Assembly (NCBI GenBank): GCA_009760855.2
Contig: WPIO01000027.1
Coordinates: 412,501-457,500 of the forward strand
Direction: 5' to 3'
Length of the DNA: 45,000 nt
Source: Cristatella mucedo
Lineage: Eukaryota; Bryozoa; Phylactolaemata; Cristatellidae
The translations under genes and the position numbers were made by a program. Positions within the stretch are counted from its first letter, which is position 1, and each line of letters begins with the position of its first letter. The notes below the pieces were generated by a model, which saw only the letters and a program-made list of their open reading frames with translations, was not told the origin of the DNA and did not search any database. Positions 1-10,934 of the stretch are shown piece after piece.

Positions 1-94
1 TGTCAGCTGCTAATGAATAGGCATAATGATATTCCCGAACTTTTTATATTTAATATATATATATATATGAATATAAAAATATATAACAAATAAG

Positions 95-245
95 TCATGT
101 GTATTGTATCCTAAGAGAACATACTCTCTATTCAGGTGCTTCACAAATACATCACGGGGCTCGAGCCCACGACTTGGGTATCAAATACTTTAACCTTGAC
201 TTCGGTCGTTAAAGGCCAGCACCTTGGTCACTGGGCCAAACCATT
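95..245 (-). mobile_element. SINE1 copy (tRNA-derived), long subfamily, degenerate
   Basis: On the minus strand it reads tRNA-like head (GGTTTGGCCCAGTGACCAAG), a box-B-like GGGCTCGAGCCC variant, then GAAGCACCTGAATAGAGA and a tail running into AT-rich DNA. It contains the extra internal segment (GTCAAGGTTAAAGTATTTGA) that marks the long subfamily. A (TA)n run sits at the tail (52-68). Confidence 0.75.
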
Positions 246-950
246 GAAGTGGCCGGTCGTCACTGTTCCTGATACTTCTTTGGCTCACAGTCCCAACTAA
301 TTGGCTCCTGCCATGCACGATCAGTTATGGTGGGTATAGGCCGTCCGGCACCGGCTGCTCACCAGTGGCTGTTACCAGTGAGTGAATGCCTGTGGCTGAG
401 GGCTCCTTGTGGCCCCCTTGCTCTGATCATCCAAATTAGCACACTGCTCATTGCCTGACAATTTAATTCCATGCACGTCAACCCAATCGTATGTACTATT
501 AGCATCCAGGTAAATACCCCTTGCGGTCTGAGAATAACCCTGCACTTCAGTGTACTCTTGGGGGTACAACTCTGCTGCTTGCTGCCTTCCTTAGACACAA
601 GAGCCGTGAGCAAGGACAGCATAGTAAGCAGTTCCGGAACGGAAGCTTAGTTTTTAAATGCCAATTGTAGGCCTTCCTGGATGCCACACTAAGCAGTTTG
701 CCTATAGGTGCATTATATTCACCTATGTATGTATGAGAGGGCGTGCATGTAAGAATGCACGTGTGCACATCATAGGCTGGTATCCATAATTATTCATTCT
801 TGCTTTTGAGTTTGCAGGTGTGCGCGCACGAGAGCAGGCATGAGTGTGTGTTTTGTGCATGCTTATATATGTTTTTATGGGCTAGCTAAATTTAATGATC
901 AGCATCCTCCCAGGCGTTAATGCATTTAGCTGCTGATAGTTTGGTGGGTA
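246..950. other. Intergenic or intronic stretch, no gene seen
   Basis: Apart from the weak minus-strand exon candidate at 372-569, this holds unique, moderately AT-rich sequence with TG/CA-rich words near 740-860. No recognised element. Confidence 0.5.
372..569 (-). CDS. Candidate exon, unknown protein
   Basis: A 65-codon frame with balanced composition (YPQEYTEVQGYSQTARGIYL, DANSTYDWVDVHG, ...), ending in a stop. It has an N-glycosylation motif (NST) and no low complexity, unlike most frames nearby. No family recognised and no definite splice site. Could be chance. Confidence 0.2.
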   Translation of the reverse strand: MYPQEYTEVQGYSQTARGIYLDANSTYDWVDVHGIKLSGNEQCANLDDQSKGATRSPQPQAFTHW

Positions 951-995
951 GGTGCATGTCTCCTCTATTCTTCAGCATGCCTCTTTCTTTTACTG

Positions 996-1046
<51 letters not shown>

Positions 1047-1560
1047 CTCTCTATCTCTGGCTCTTTCTGTTTATATCTGTGCCTCTCTTTATGACTCTCT
1101 CTGTATCTCTCTCTGTTTCTCTCTCTGTCTCTCTGGTACCTTTGCTTTCTAAAACTCTCTCTTCTCTTCGCTCTCTCTCCCTCCCCTCCTCCTCTCTCTC
1201 TCATCTCTCGGTTAACCCTCTCTCTCTATGATCTCTCCTCTTGTGATCCTCTCTCCCACTAAGTGTCTCTGGTCTCTTCTCTCTCTCTTAGATCTAGCTG
1301 TCTCTGTCTGTTCTTTGTCATCTCTCTCTCGCAAGCAATGCTCTGTCTCTCCTCTCTCTCTCCCCTCTCTCCACCATAAGTGTCTCTGTCTCGTCTCTTG
1401 TATGTCGACTGTCTCTCTCTCTATCTATCATCTCTCTACAGACAATGGCAAATTCTCTGTCTCTCTCTGTCTCTCTCTCTCTCTCTCTGTCTCTCTCCCA
1501 CTAAGTGTCTCTGTCTGTCTGTCTCTCTGTCTAGCTGTCACTGTCTCCCTCTGGGTCTTT
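996..1560. repeat. (CT)n microsatellite and imperfect CT-rich tract
   Basis: A pure (CT) run at about 996-1043 is followed by a long degenerate CTCT-rich region to about 1560. The open frames over it are Ser/Leu or Arg/Glu repeats and not genes. Confidence 0.95.
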
Positions 1561-1567
1561 TTTCTCC

Positions 1568-1665
1568 CCTCTGTATTTGTCTCCCCTCTGTATTTGTCTC
1601 CCCTCTGTATTTGTCTGCCTCTGTATTTGTCTGCCTCTGTATTTGTCTGCCTCTGTATTTGTCTG
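1568..1665. repeat. Minisatellite, 16-17 bp unit, six copies
   Basis: CCTCTGTATTTGTCTCC (two units of 17) then CCTCTGTATTTGTCTG (four units of 16). The change in unit length is clean, so the array seems to have switched variant during expansion. Confidence 0.9.
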
Positions 1666-2092
1666 CCTCTGCCTTTCTTCGTGGTTCTCACTGCCTCCAC
1701 AATCTAATATATCTATGTGTCTATATATCTAAATATATATATGTGCCTACACGTGTTGATCAATCTCTCTGTCAGACTCTCTCGGTGTGTCTGTCTGCAT
1801 TATTTATTTTGTTCACTTTACACCAACAGTGCTTTGTTGGTCGACATCACAGAGTCGATTCGGCATGGTCGGTAAGTCACCAGTAATGAATCCTTGACTA
1901 AATGGAGACACCATTCTTGTTGTTGGCAAGGGAAGGCTGCTGCACCGATTCCTGTGAGCCGTGCTCCACGTTCTTCAGTCCCGGCTATCGCTAGGCAACA
2001 TTCTCCGCAAAGCTGCTTGAGGGCAGAAATTTTACCTCGATGACACTCTCTCTCTCACTTTCTGTCTCTCTTTCTCTCTTCTCTTCTCTTTT

Positions 2093-2183
<91 letters not shown>
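2093..2183. repeat. (CT)n microsatellite
   Basis: About 90 bases of nearly pure CT, continuing into TGTCTC words to about 2215. Confidence 0.97.
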
Positions 2184-2187
<4 letters not shown>

Positions 2188-2470
2188 CTCTGTGTCTCTG
2201 TCTGTCTGTCTCTCCAGACTGTTTTCTAAGCAAGCATGGCAAGAATTTATTACCAAGGTCTCAGTAGCGTGTTGCCTGGGCGATTATCATGCAATCGATT
2301 TAGTCGATGAAGCCCACAAAAGCCTTACAATGATTTGCCAGCTGTTGCCGCTTTCACGCTTTCATGCACCAGCTTGATGCCTGCTTTGTTTTATACCTTA
2401 AAGCAGAGCTAGGAAAAAGCTGCTGAATCAGCAGCAGCAGGGAGTCGTGGGATGTGGATAGAGAGAAGTG

Positions 2471-2472
<2 letters not shown>

Positions 2473-2556
<84 letters not shown>
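2473..2556. repeat. (AG)n microsatellite
   Basis: About 84 bases of pure AG. It is the reverse complement of the (CT)n tract 290 bp upstream. Confidence 0.97.
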
Positions 2557-2559
<3 letters not shown>

Positions 2560-4133
2560 GCACCACTGCTTACTCAGCTCGGTAGCGCCGGCTAGCCTCT
2601 GCCCGTAAGCAGCAGGCACTGCACTGCACTGCACGGCTCAGAGAGGTCTTGCTAACGATCCGTTCCTCGTCGTGGCAGATTACTGTGTCCGAGTTGGGGT
2701 GTACCTTTCTCTCTGTTCTCTGTACTAAGTTGTCCGAGTCAAGCCTGGTGTCGCCAGGGGAGCACCAGGCGACACCAGGTGCTGGCGCCAGCAAGCTCTC
2801 AAAGGCTTGCAGCCAGTTTTACTGGCCGCAGACCAAGAGTTGCAGCTGCTATCACGTGAGCGACTCTGCTGCTTCTGCACTATATTTATCAGTGCAGCTG
2901 CAGGTGAGTCTAAGCCAGCTGTTATACAGCAGCTTGGACGACAGTTGCTCCCGGCAGCCCCTATGTGGTGGAACGTAGACCAAGGCTGCAGGGAGAGTAC
3001 AGTTCGAAGCCCAAAAATGCAACCGGACTAGCAGACCTTGGTAGCATGCCCCTACAGAGTAACCTGCATGCTATTGGCTGCCCCGGCTTCAAAGTGTTCG
3101 CTTGGCTGCAGCTGCCTCGAGGTAAATCCTGGCTGGCGCCCTGGTGGCCGGGCTTCGAGCATAGAGAGCTCTCTGCTGCTGCAGCAGCAGCAGCAGCTCA
3201 CCGCCCAGTGGACTGGCCAGGGGTTTGCCACTGGTGAGAGTTCTACCGAACTCAATTGCACCGGCCCCACCTTCCCAGGTGCATCCAGGTGCTGTGGGAA
3301 GGGGTTAGCTAGACACCACGTGTCGGGTTCACTCGACCTGCTTCCGAGTCTCGGTAGGAACTGACAGAGCAGCAGCAGCAGGAGGCCGGTACACAAGCTG
3401 CTGTGCAGCGGCAGCAGCCGAGATAGGAAGGGCTTGGGGGGAGCAGATGCGCTACAGCATACCGCCGCAGAATGAGATGCCGACCCGCTCATTCTGGCAC
3501 CAAGCTTGGCAGCAACAGGTAAGTGCAAGGCTGCAAGCTGGCAGCCAGCGGACGCTGGCAACAAAGCAGCACTCAGCTCCTGCCCAGCCAGCACTCAGCT
3601 CCTGCCCGTGTTTGATGTTCGTGTAGAAACGATATTCAGTAACAGTTTGGAGGAAGGCTGGCTGTTGCTGGCTATTAACTTGAGCAATGCATTAAGTGCA
3701 CTTCGTGCTCGGAACAATGTGTGCTAGCAGACCGGTCCTGCATGGCAACCAGCCGCCATTGCTATGGCTGCAGATTTGTCTGCGAAGACCCTTCGGTGTC
3801 GGGCAGCTTCCTTTGTGGAGCCTCCAAATGGCAACGGATTAACAACGCTCATGAGACTAGCTGCCATAGGACTCCTCCCTCCCGAGTCACTGGCTGAAAA
3901 GCTAGCAGCACTGGGTGGGCCACCTGCCAGACTCCCTTCTGTCTGGCACTTGCCTGCCAGACACAGTGTGTCACACCCAGCTCCTTATGACCAGTTCATG
4001 GCTTGCATATGCACACAGCAGAGACTTTGCACTTATAACCCTGATTCAAGGTGCTGCCTTGCACCAAGCTGCTCAGCGTTCGTTGCGTTCAGGCTACAGC
4101 TGGTCTGCAGGTTCTATCTGTCCATTGCATCAA
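2557..4133 (+). promoter_or_regulatory. GC-rich upstream region of PRR15-like gene, probable promoter and 5' exon(s)
   Basis: GC-rich DNA with many CTGCAG/GCAGC words sits between a (GA)n tract and the gene, clearly unlike the AT-rich flanks. Two strong plus-strand splice donors are visible, CAG|GTGAGT at 2903/2904 and CAG|GTAAGT at 3518/3519, which suit 5' noncoding exons joined to the acceptor at 4772. No convincing coding frame: the open frames here have no recognisable motif. I cannot place a transcription start. Confidence 0.35.
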
Positions 4134-4378
<245 letters not shown>

Positions 4379-4817
4379 GTTGAAGGGAGACAGAGACAAA
4401 GAGAATGTCTGGGACAGAGACAGAAAGAGAGAGTGTGAGAAAGAGTGTTGGGCCAGGCAGGTGTGCAGCTCCTCGTGTGGCTCTGTGGGCTGCAGAACTG
4501 GCCGAGACAGGCTAGCAGCTGACATTTTTTGCTTCCCCCCTCCTGCCACAAGTGAGAAGGAGGGGGAGGGGAGCTGAGGTAGACTCGGGGGTGCCAGGCG
4601 GCCTGTGCAATAGGAAATGGAGCATCCATCGGTGGATACGTTTTGGTGCATGACAGCTCCCTGCCAGGCTGTCTTGGTATGGGCGTGGCTCACATTCCCT
4701 AACAACAGCAGCCTGGAGTTGTCTGGCTTGCCTGGTAGGCATGGCATCATGATTGCCCCTTTACACCTATAGGCATCAGGTCGCTTGCCTGAGTCGAGCT
4801 CGTCGGCTGAGGGCAGC

Positions 4818-5312
4818 ATGGCGTTCTGGAAGAAATGGTGGAAGAAGAAGAACGAGGCGAAGAAGGGCGCAGAGTACGAGGACCACCCGCTGCCCAGCGA
4901 GGTCGAGGGCACCGGAGGCGGCGGAAGTGGGGGCGGCAGCAGCAGTGGAGCCGACGAAGACCCGCAGCTCGAGCATCGCATCCGAGCGCGACGCAACAAC
5001 CTGTCCGTGTCGCGCTCGGGACGCTTCAAGGCCAAGGGCAAGGAGCGCGGACAGGTGGTCAGCGACCTGTTCCAGCAGCAGCAGCAGCTGCAGTCGTCGC
5101 CGCCACCTGGCGGCCGCCAGGACGCGGCCGGCAATGCCTGCACCTCTGCTGCCGAAGGCTCGTGCAGGGCAGCACCGGCGGCCGACCACGTGCCGCCGCA
5201 GCCTCAGGCGAAGGGCTCGTTCGGCAAGAACTCGTGTCGCGAGGCGCAGCTGGCCCTGCGTGCCGGTGGCGCCTCGGCAACGACGGGACCCATATCGGCC
5301 AGCATACACTGA
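4818..5312 (+). CDS. PRR15-family protein (single coding exon, 164 aa)
   Basis: Small, unstructured nuclear/cytosolic-type protein of the proline-rich protein 15 (PRR15/PRR15L) family; its molecular role is poorly known. Seen: MAFWKKWWKKKNEAKK at residues 1-16, matching the family's N-terminal W-W-K...K-K motif, a Gly/Ser linker at 31-44, then RRNNLSVSRSGRFKAK at 58-73, the family hallmark (RRNLKISRSGRFKxK type). A poly-Gln stretch at 86-90 and a Pro/Ala/Ser-rich tail follow. There is no signal peptide or membrane segment. Start chosen at ATG 4818. An in-frame TAG at 4770-4772 sits in a possible acceptor (CACCTATAG), so a 5' noncoding exon may be spliced on, perhaps from the strong donor CAG|GTAAGT at 3518/3519 or CAG|GTGAGT at 2903/2904. 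Vertebrate members are also short (about 100-130 aa). Orthology is inferred from the two motifs only. Confidence 0.8.
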   Translation: MAFWKKWWKKKNEAKKGAEYEDHPLPSEVEGTGGGGSGGGSSSGADEDPQLEHRIRARRNNLSVSRSGRFKAKGKERGQVVSDLFQQQQQLQSSPPPGGRQDAAGNACTSAAEGSCRAAPAADHVPPQPQAKGSFGKNSCREAQLALRAGGASATTGPISASIH

Positions 5313-5986
5313 ACGGGGCCCATGGAGTCCGATTGGCGTGGCAGCCAACCTCGTCGAGGTGACAGGCGTCGGCCTGCCGGTGGTGGCGGTGCTGCTGGTG
5401 GCGGTGGGCCTGGTGGCGGTTGGCGAGACGTCGTCGGGACAGTCGTACACACGGTGACATTATCGAGAGTACATTCCAAAATTCTGCACTCGCACGAAGT
5501 CGGGCTTGGCCATGTGCTGCAGGGGCAGGGAAGTGCACGTTCGTCGAAGAGCCAGTCAGAGCCGAGCCCTGCCGAACTAATGCTGCTGCTGCTGCTGTTT
5601 GTGGCTCGACGTCGGTCATGTGCTGGTCTGGCTGCGTGTCGAGACGCAGATTGCTACTGCCGTGCATTAGCCCGTGGCAGACAGCCTAGCAGACAGGGCC
5701 TGGCAGCAGAATTGGGCTCAGCTGCGCTCAGCACTGGCTTTTTGTGCCGGCTTCGACGACGTTTGACCGAGGACAGCTGCACTGTGTGTCTCTTTGCCTG
5801 CCAACGTCTGCTACTGCTACTGCTACTGCTTGGACAGCGGCTCGAGCATGAGAAAAGCACTCGGTTGCGCATTGACTTCGTCAGCACATCCGTGTTTTGT
5901 TTCGTTCTGCAGGCATATGTGGATCTACTGTACCAGCTTCTGCGGGTGGCGCTGTCGTTGCACTGGCTGGTCCTGGCCATGTTGCA

Positions 5987-5992
5987 AATAAA
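5987..5992 (+). terminator. Candidate poly(A) signal of the PRR15-like gene
   Basis: AATAAA about 675 bases after the stop, the first canonical hexamer downstream on this strand. It would give a GC-rich 3' UTR. A second AATAAA lies at 6765-6770. Confidence 0.5.
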
Positions 5993-6169
5993 TCCGCGTC
6001 ATCATCATGGCAGATGGTTGACGAATCGTTCAAGCGCATGGTTCTGCAGGAATGTGCATGCATGCGGCTGGCAAGAGTAGGAGCCACCGGCCGGCTGGCT
6101 GGCTGAACGAGATTTCGAGCTGATTCATGACTGATCGGCAGGGTGCAGCAGGAGCAGCATGCTTAATAA

Positions 6170-6335
6170 GGTCGAAGGGCCTCATTTACATAGCGGCAGG
6201 AGAGTCTAAACGGCAGTCACCACCGTTTGCAGTAGACACTATCCATGGATCGCCCAGTGCAGGGCTGGAATCCGCCATCGATCGGGGTCGTGAAGGGCCA
6301 GCAGTTTCTTACCTCGTGGGTAAAGCCAACCCAGG
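6170..6335 (-). mobile_element. SINE2 copy (second tRNA-derived family)
   Basis: Reverse copy: AGCGGCAGGAGAGTCTAAAC, CACCACCGTTTGCAGTAG, GCAGGGCTGGAATCC (box B reversed), GTCGTGAAGGGCCAGCA and a head ending in TTACCTCGTGGGTAAAGCC. It shares this order with four other copies in the window. Confidence 0.7.
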
Positions 6336-6879
6336 GGCGCTTGAGTGGGATTCAGTGTCGCTGGGCGGCTGCCATTATGCATGACTTCTCTCTAGATACC
6401 ATCCCCAGGCATGTTGTCTGCCATCGTGTACCCTCCTCCCCCCTCGATGGGGGTTGGTGCCACCACCCTGTTCCGTGACGTACGTCAAGTCTCCCTGCAA
6501 TACCTGTAGCTCATGGTGAGTCTTATGGAATGCAGTGATTAATCACTCAAGCAGCCCAACATGCTGGCCAGCTACACTGCACTGACTAAACACGATTTGT
6601 ATCACTACGCCAGCCTCGGTTCCTAAAAGCTCAGCTCTGCCGAGGAGCAGGCCGAGGTTTTGGGCTCCAGCTGTCTTTTGTTCTCGCTCGAAACGGCAAG
6701 CTGGATGTGATTTCGTTTTATCCCAAGACCCGTTGACTGCATTCATAAAGCTGGCTTAGAAAAAAATAAAATGTCCGACCAGCTCTGGCATGCAGTGGGA
6801 AGGCCATTACCAAGCTTTACTTATAGCAAACCAATTTTTTTTGCTCGGACTATAAGTATATAGATTATTTGCTGCAAAC

Positions 6880-7060
<181 letters not shown>

Positions 7061-7259
7061 AGATTAGGTTCTAACTCTTGTATAGCCAACAGCTGCATGC
7101 TGGTTTGATAGATTTTTATCGAGTTAGTGGGCCCTACTACAGGAAATCTGGCTCTAGACTCATTCCGAGCAATCTAGTGCTCAGTAAGCTCGATAAGAAT
7201 ATAATATCAATTATAATAAATTTGCATAGAACCCCCAGATAAATTAACCTCTTTTTTGA

Positions 7260-7515
7260 ACTTTACATATGTTTCAACCGAAGCATGGTTGAATTATTAG
7301 TGGTGGCATGCTCAATGGCAACAAGCATAATATAGTTTGAGGCGACATGGAAAAGGTCAGCATGCAAATATGGTTAGTGGCAGCATGCACAGTGTCAGCA
7401 CTCACGGGCACGCATAGAGAATGAATTACACGGACCCACTAAATGCTGTGATACGAAAATGTCCTTTTAGCCTCTTAAATGTCGTCAAGCCAGTCAATGT
7501 CATGATGCTAGTCGG
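7260..7515 (-). mobile_element. LINE-A 3' fragment
   Basis: On the minus strand: TTGACTGGCTTGACGACATT, TAAGAGGCTAAAAGGACATT, AGCATTTAGTGGGTCCGTGT, then GCTGCCACTAACCATATTTG. All align in order with 16425-16560 of the best LINE-A copy. Confidence 0.7.
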
Positions 7516-7689
7516 AATGTGGGAGGTGGCTGCAAGCTGGCCCACCTTTGATGCAGTTTAGCCAGCCTTTGATGGACCAGGCAGCATCCCAGCAGAAAGC
7601 ATCCAGCTAGTGGACCCAGAGTTAATTGAGTTTCGATGGGGGGTATGTGCTGGCTCGCATCGAGCGACCATGTGAAAAACGTCTCCTGA

Positions 7690-9040
7690 AGCCCAATACG
7701 GCAATGTAATGTAAGGTAGTGTATCTCCGTCTGTAACTCCACGAAGCCATACAGACCATGTGGGTGTTAGGCAGGAGAGTTTTGTAAAGCGCATTCACAG
7801 CCTAAGCGGCTTTCACTACGAATTCGATAGCCAACAGACTTCGTCTCACGAAACAAAGAGAAAATGGGAAGCATAGCAGAGTCAGGAGAGCAGCTGAGGT
7901 AGTGAGTAGCATATAAGTAGCAGCTCAGGACCGCTGAAAAAGATGAGCCATAGTCCACAGCTGGAGAGTAGTTGTCGTTTCGTAAGAATTGTGGAAGCAA
8001 GTGTAATAGTCTAGGACCTGCAGAGCTAAAGCTTCTGTCGTCAATGGTCTTTAAGCTGAGGAATGGAACAGCTAATTTACTCTCCATACAGGACCTGAGG
8101 GCACGAAGAGATTGAAACTGGTGCAGCAGTTCAGCTAGGTATGAAGGTGCCGAGCCGTAGTGGGCCTTGTGAGTCAGTGTAAGAACCTTGCACTGTCTCG
8201 GTTGATCAACCTGTAGTTTGGCATTCTCTAAGCGACAGGTACTGGATACCATAAATGGAAACCGAAGCAGGCTTAACGACGTTTATTCACACTGACGCCA
8301 CTGTGGGCTAGGACCCGACTACCCACCGGCATCCTCGATCGAACTCTCTGGGCCTTACTGTTACTTGTATACCACTGTCATAAATCGTATCAGCTCATAA
8401 TCCAACGACGGTGTCATAATCTCAAAATAACCACACAACCGGCAGCCATCCTAGCTCATTTAGCAAAGGAGACACGAGGTCAAACCTCTGGAACTTGAAA
8501 GCTAGCCTTGCAGCCACATTAATAGTCAGCTGCAGTGGCCTAGCTACTTTCTTTGGTAGCTCAGCCAAAAGAGAATTACAAAATCAAGCCGAGAGAACTA
8601 AGGAGCTAGTTAAATTTTTTGCAAGCCACTGAAAGACAGCTACTAATCTCGGATAGGGATCGGAAGTGATGGCTTGCTGTAGAAGCAGTCTTCTGAATGA
8701 AGTTTTTAAAATTAAGGCAGCTGTCGAAAATACGAGACCTAAATTTCGAGCACGTGGTGATGGTCGCACAACAGCATCACCCATTAGAAGAGGAGAGCCT
8801 TTTAATCCAGCCACACGCTTTGGGTGTCCTAAAGCAGCAGTTCAGTTTTAATCGCCATTTAGTTTCCAGAAGTTTTCCAACATCCAGGATCTAACGTCGG
8901 CAAGGCAAGCATTCAGTTTCTCAGTTGCTGCAACAGAATCCGACGACAGCTGAGTATCGTCAGCATAAAAGCGATATCCTATTCCATGGGCCTAATCACT
9001 TTTCCCAGAGGTTGAGTATAAATGGAGAACAGCTAGGGAT
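7690..9040 (-). mobile_element. LINE-B non-LTR retrotransposon, 5'-truncated, with reverse-transcriptase remnants
   Basis: Minus-strand frames with shifts between them show reverse transcriptase: LFSIYTQPLGKVIRPME near 9035, then the catalytic GYRFYADDTQLSSDS (FYADDT at 8970-8953), ARNLGLVFSTA, VARPLQLTINVAARLAF, then KVLTLTHKAHYGSAPSYLAE, and GPRLLHLLPQFLRN. The 3' end is CACCCACATGGTCTGTATGG, a short UTR and an ACATT-type tail near 7705. Stops and frameshifts make it dead. Its 5' boundary is where similarity fades, near 9040. A foreign segment interrupts it at about 8245-8430. Confidence 0.85.
8245..8430 (-). mobile_element. Segment inserted in the LINE-B copy
   Basis: The LINE-B frame breaks between LGWLPV and the residues before KVLTLTHKA, with about 185 extra bases. 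On the minus strand the segment starts TGTGTGGTTATTTTG, carries GAATAAACG near its end and finishes ...GGTATCCA. This TG...CA form with an internal AATAAA is like a solo LTR, but I see no clean target duplication. Confidence 0.4.
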
Positions 9041-9644
9041 CGTCATGTATAGCAGCTCCTGCAAAGGGGATGACGGTCGGTGCCTATGCGTTTTGGGCTG
9101 CAGCTTTGGCAGCTGGTTGGCCATAGAGCTCTTCGAAGCTGAGTTGTTTGACTATGCTAGCTATGGTGGTGTATGTCATCATGTGTGTACCCATGCATTG
9201 GTTAATCAAACTTTACCTCCTGCTATACAATTGGTTTTATTAAATTTATTGCTTGCTATTTGCTTGCACAAATTGAATCAATCAGCTGTAGCATAAATAC
9301 CCGAAAGTGTTGAAAGCCATTGGCATTGGCTGCATTTGGCTTAGACCAGACTACACGGAAAAGATTGGCTTTAGGCAAGCACGTAAATTCAATATGAATG
9401 CCGTCTGATATCAAATGGCTGTGACTAGTCGAATACAATACCACAGCTAAGTTGTACGTTGATTTGTTGACTACCGAGTAAAGAAAATAAGTGTCGTGCA
9501 ATGCAATGGAAAGTGTATGGAAATGCACGGATATAAACTCTTGTTTACATATTTTGTAAAAATATTATATAGTATATACTATATAACATATGCCTGCATT
9601 ATAGTCATTAGAAATGCGGTCGTTTCGGCCCTGCTTTTCGGCAG
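9041..9644. other. Unassigned stretch with a weak minus-strand frame
   Basis: A minus-strand frame at 9528-9256 contains VNKSTYNLAVVLYSTS, faintly like the (NxTxYSLxLVLP) segment of calcium-channel alpha2-delta subunits. No neighbouring exons of such a gene are visible, so I do not call a gene. Confidence 0.3.
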
Positions 9645-9827
9645 ACCACCAAGTGCAAGGTCAAGGGCGGCCAGCAGCAGACGCTCGGCAGCAGCAGCCA
9701 GCTCGTTGCAGTATCCTCGGCCGCAGCCGATGGATGCCGCCCTTCCAGACATCGGCACCGAAGGCTAGCTGCCCGTCCAAAGCTCACCACCACTGCTGCA
9801 CCGGGCGTCGACCGCTGGCCGAGCTAG
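9645..9827 (+). CDS. Candidate terminal exon, unknown protein
   Basis: A GC-rich island in AT-rich DNA. After a pyrimidine-rich acceptor (CTGCTTTTCGGCAG) one frame stays open for 60 codons to TAG: TTKCKVKGGQQQTLGSSSQL, then a Ser/Ala- and Arg/His-rich tail. I do not recognise it. Its Gln/Ser/Gly bias and base composition resemble the PRR15-like exon 4.3 kb upstream on the same strand. It could be a 3' exon of that locus, part of another gene, or chance. Confidence 0.25.
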   Translation, partial: TTKCKVKGGQQQTLGSSSQLVAVSSAAADGCRPSRHRHRRLAARPKLTTTAAPGVDRWPS

Positions 9828-10059
9828 CTGTACTGCCTCTGTCGGTCGTGCTATCGAGTTGCTGCTTATACTGAGTTGATTTTACTTCAATAGAGAGAAT
9901 CTGTATTCTTAGTTATACATTCATCAATACGGGAAATGTCCTACGGGGGGATGTCGGGGGGGGGGGATTGTCCCAGGGTCCACCAGTGGGAATATCCGGT
10001 GGGGGAGAAATGTCCTACTTCTGCTCCATTAAACTACATAACCCGGGTCCATTCTTGTC

Positions 10060-10200
10060 ATGTCATGCTGGTTTGGCCCAAGGGTCAAAGTGATGTTTTT
10101 GATGACTGAGGTCAAGGTGAATGCATTTGATGACAATAGGTCTTGGGCTCCAGCACTGTGGCATATTCAAAGCACCTTAATAGATCAAGTGCTCTGGGGT
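10060..10200 (+). mobile_element. SINE1 copy, long subfamily, strongly decayed
   Basis: The head CTGGTTTGGCCCAAGGGTCA and the internal segment GTCAAGGTGAATGCATTTGA are recognisable. The 3' end is lost or too diverged. Confidence 0.5.
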
Positions 10201-10289
10201 GCTAGACAAGTCAAAATTATTTTATTGATTTATATAAAAATAAGTTAGAGACGTGCAATAGCATGTAGTTGTAAACATTAAACTAGCAT

Positions 10290-10425
10290 TGGCTGATTTT
10301 TAGCAGCCTCATTTATGTATCGGCAGAAGAGCCTTAACGGCTATCACCATCACTTGCAGTTGGCAATAAAGAAAGGAAAGCCCACTGCAGGATTCGAACC
10401 CACGAATGTTTGACGGCTTAGAAGA
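10290..10425 (-). mobile_element. SINE2 copy, head truncated
   Basis: CCTCATTTATGTATCGGCAG, AAGAGCCTTAACGGCTATCA, CACTTGCAGTTGGCAATAAA, then CTGCAGGATTCGAACCCACG, the reversed box B (GGTTCGAATCC). The tRNA-like 5' end is lost. Confidence 0.75.
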
Positions 10426-10934
10426 TCTCGATCAGGATTTTTCAGGGGATCGGTCGTGTTCAGATCGGTGACTGAGACAAGAAGTCGACGAAAGGTGGCG
10501 GTTGCTCTTAACCGTAGGCCAGCCGGAAAACAAAAAATATGCTGTACCAGTGCCCATTTGCTCAGCCACTAAAGTGGCTGCTATGCCTAACCAGGCTGAC
10601 ACGGGGGAAAGCAAACACAAGCACACAAGTCATTGTAGGCCCCAAGCAAGGCTTCTGGGGGGGGGGGAGGAGGAGGGAGCATAATGAATTATGTTTTTTG
10701 ACTTGCATGCAGTACGAACACATGCATGTGGTCACCAAATACTTGTCTGAATCGTGAGGCTCAGCAGTTACAAGCTGGGTGTCCTTAACTTATAAACACA
10801 TTTTGAATCTATTATAAGCATTATTTTTTTAGCAGCTAGTGATAATTAAATTGGTGACATTGTAAAATGTTGCCTTGTCTCCTGGGGCGACTGACTGTTG
10901 AGACCAGACTTGCTAGCCACATGATCGGTATGCC

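Noticed and set aside
4785-4817. TTG start upstream of the PRR15-like ATG
   Set aside because: Animal genes rarely start at TTG, and the family's N-terminal W-W-K motif begins right after the ATG at 4818.
5322-6080. 252-residue plus-strand frame downstream of the PRR15-like gene
   Set aside because: GC-rich 3' UTR region kept open by composition; Gly/Arg-rich without motif, and it overlaps the poly(A) signal.
7767-8252. A 161-residue minus-strand protein gene
   Set aside because: It is the reverse-transcriptase C-terminus of a frameshifted LINE-B copy, repeated elsewhere in the window.
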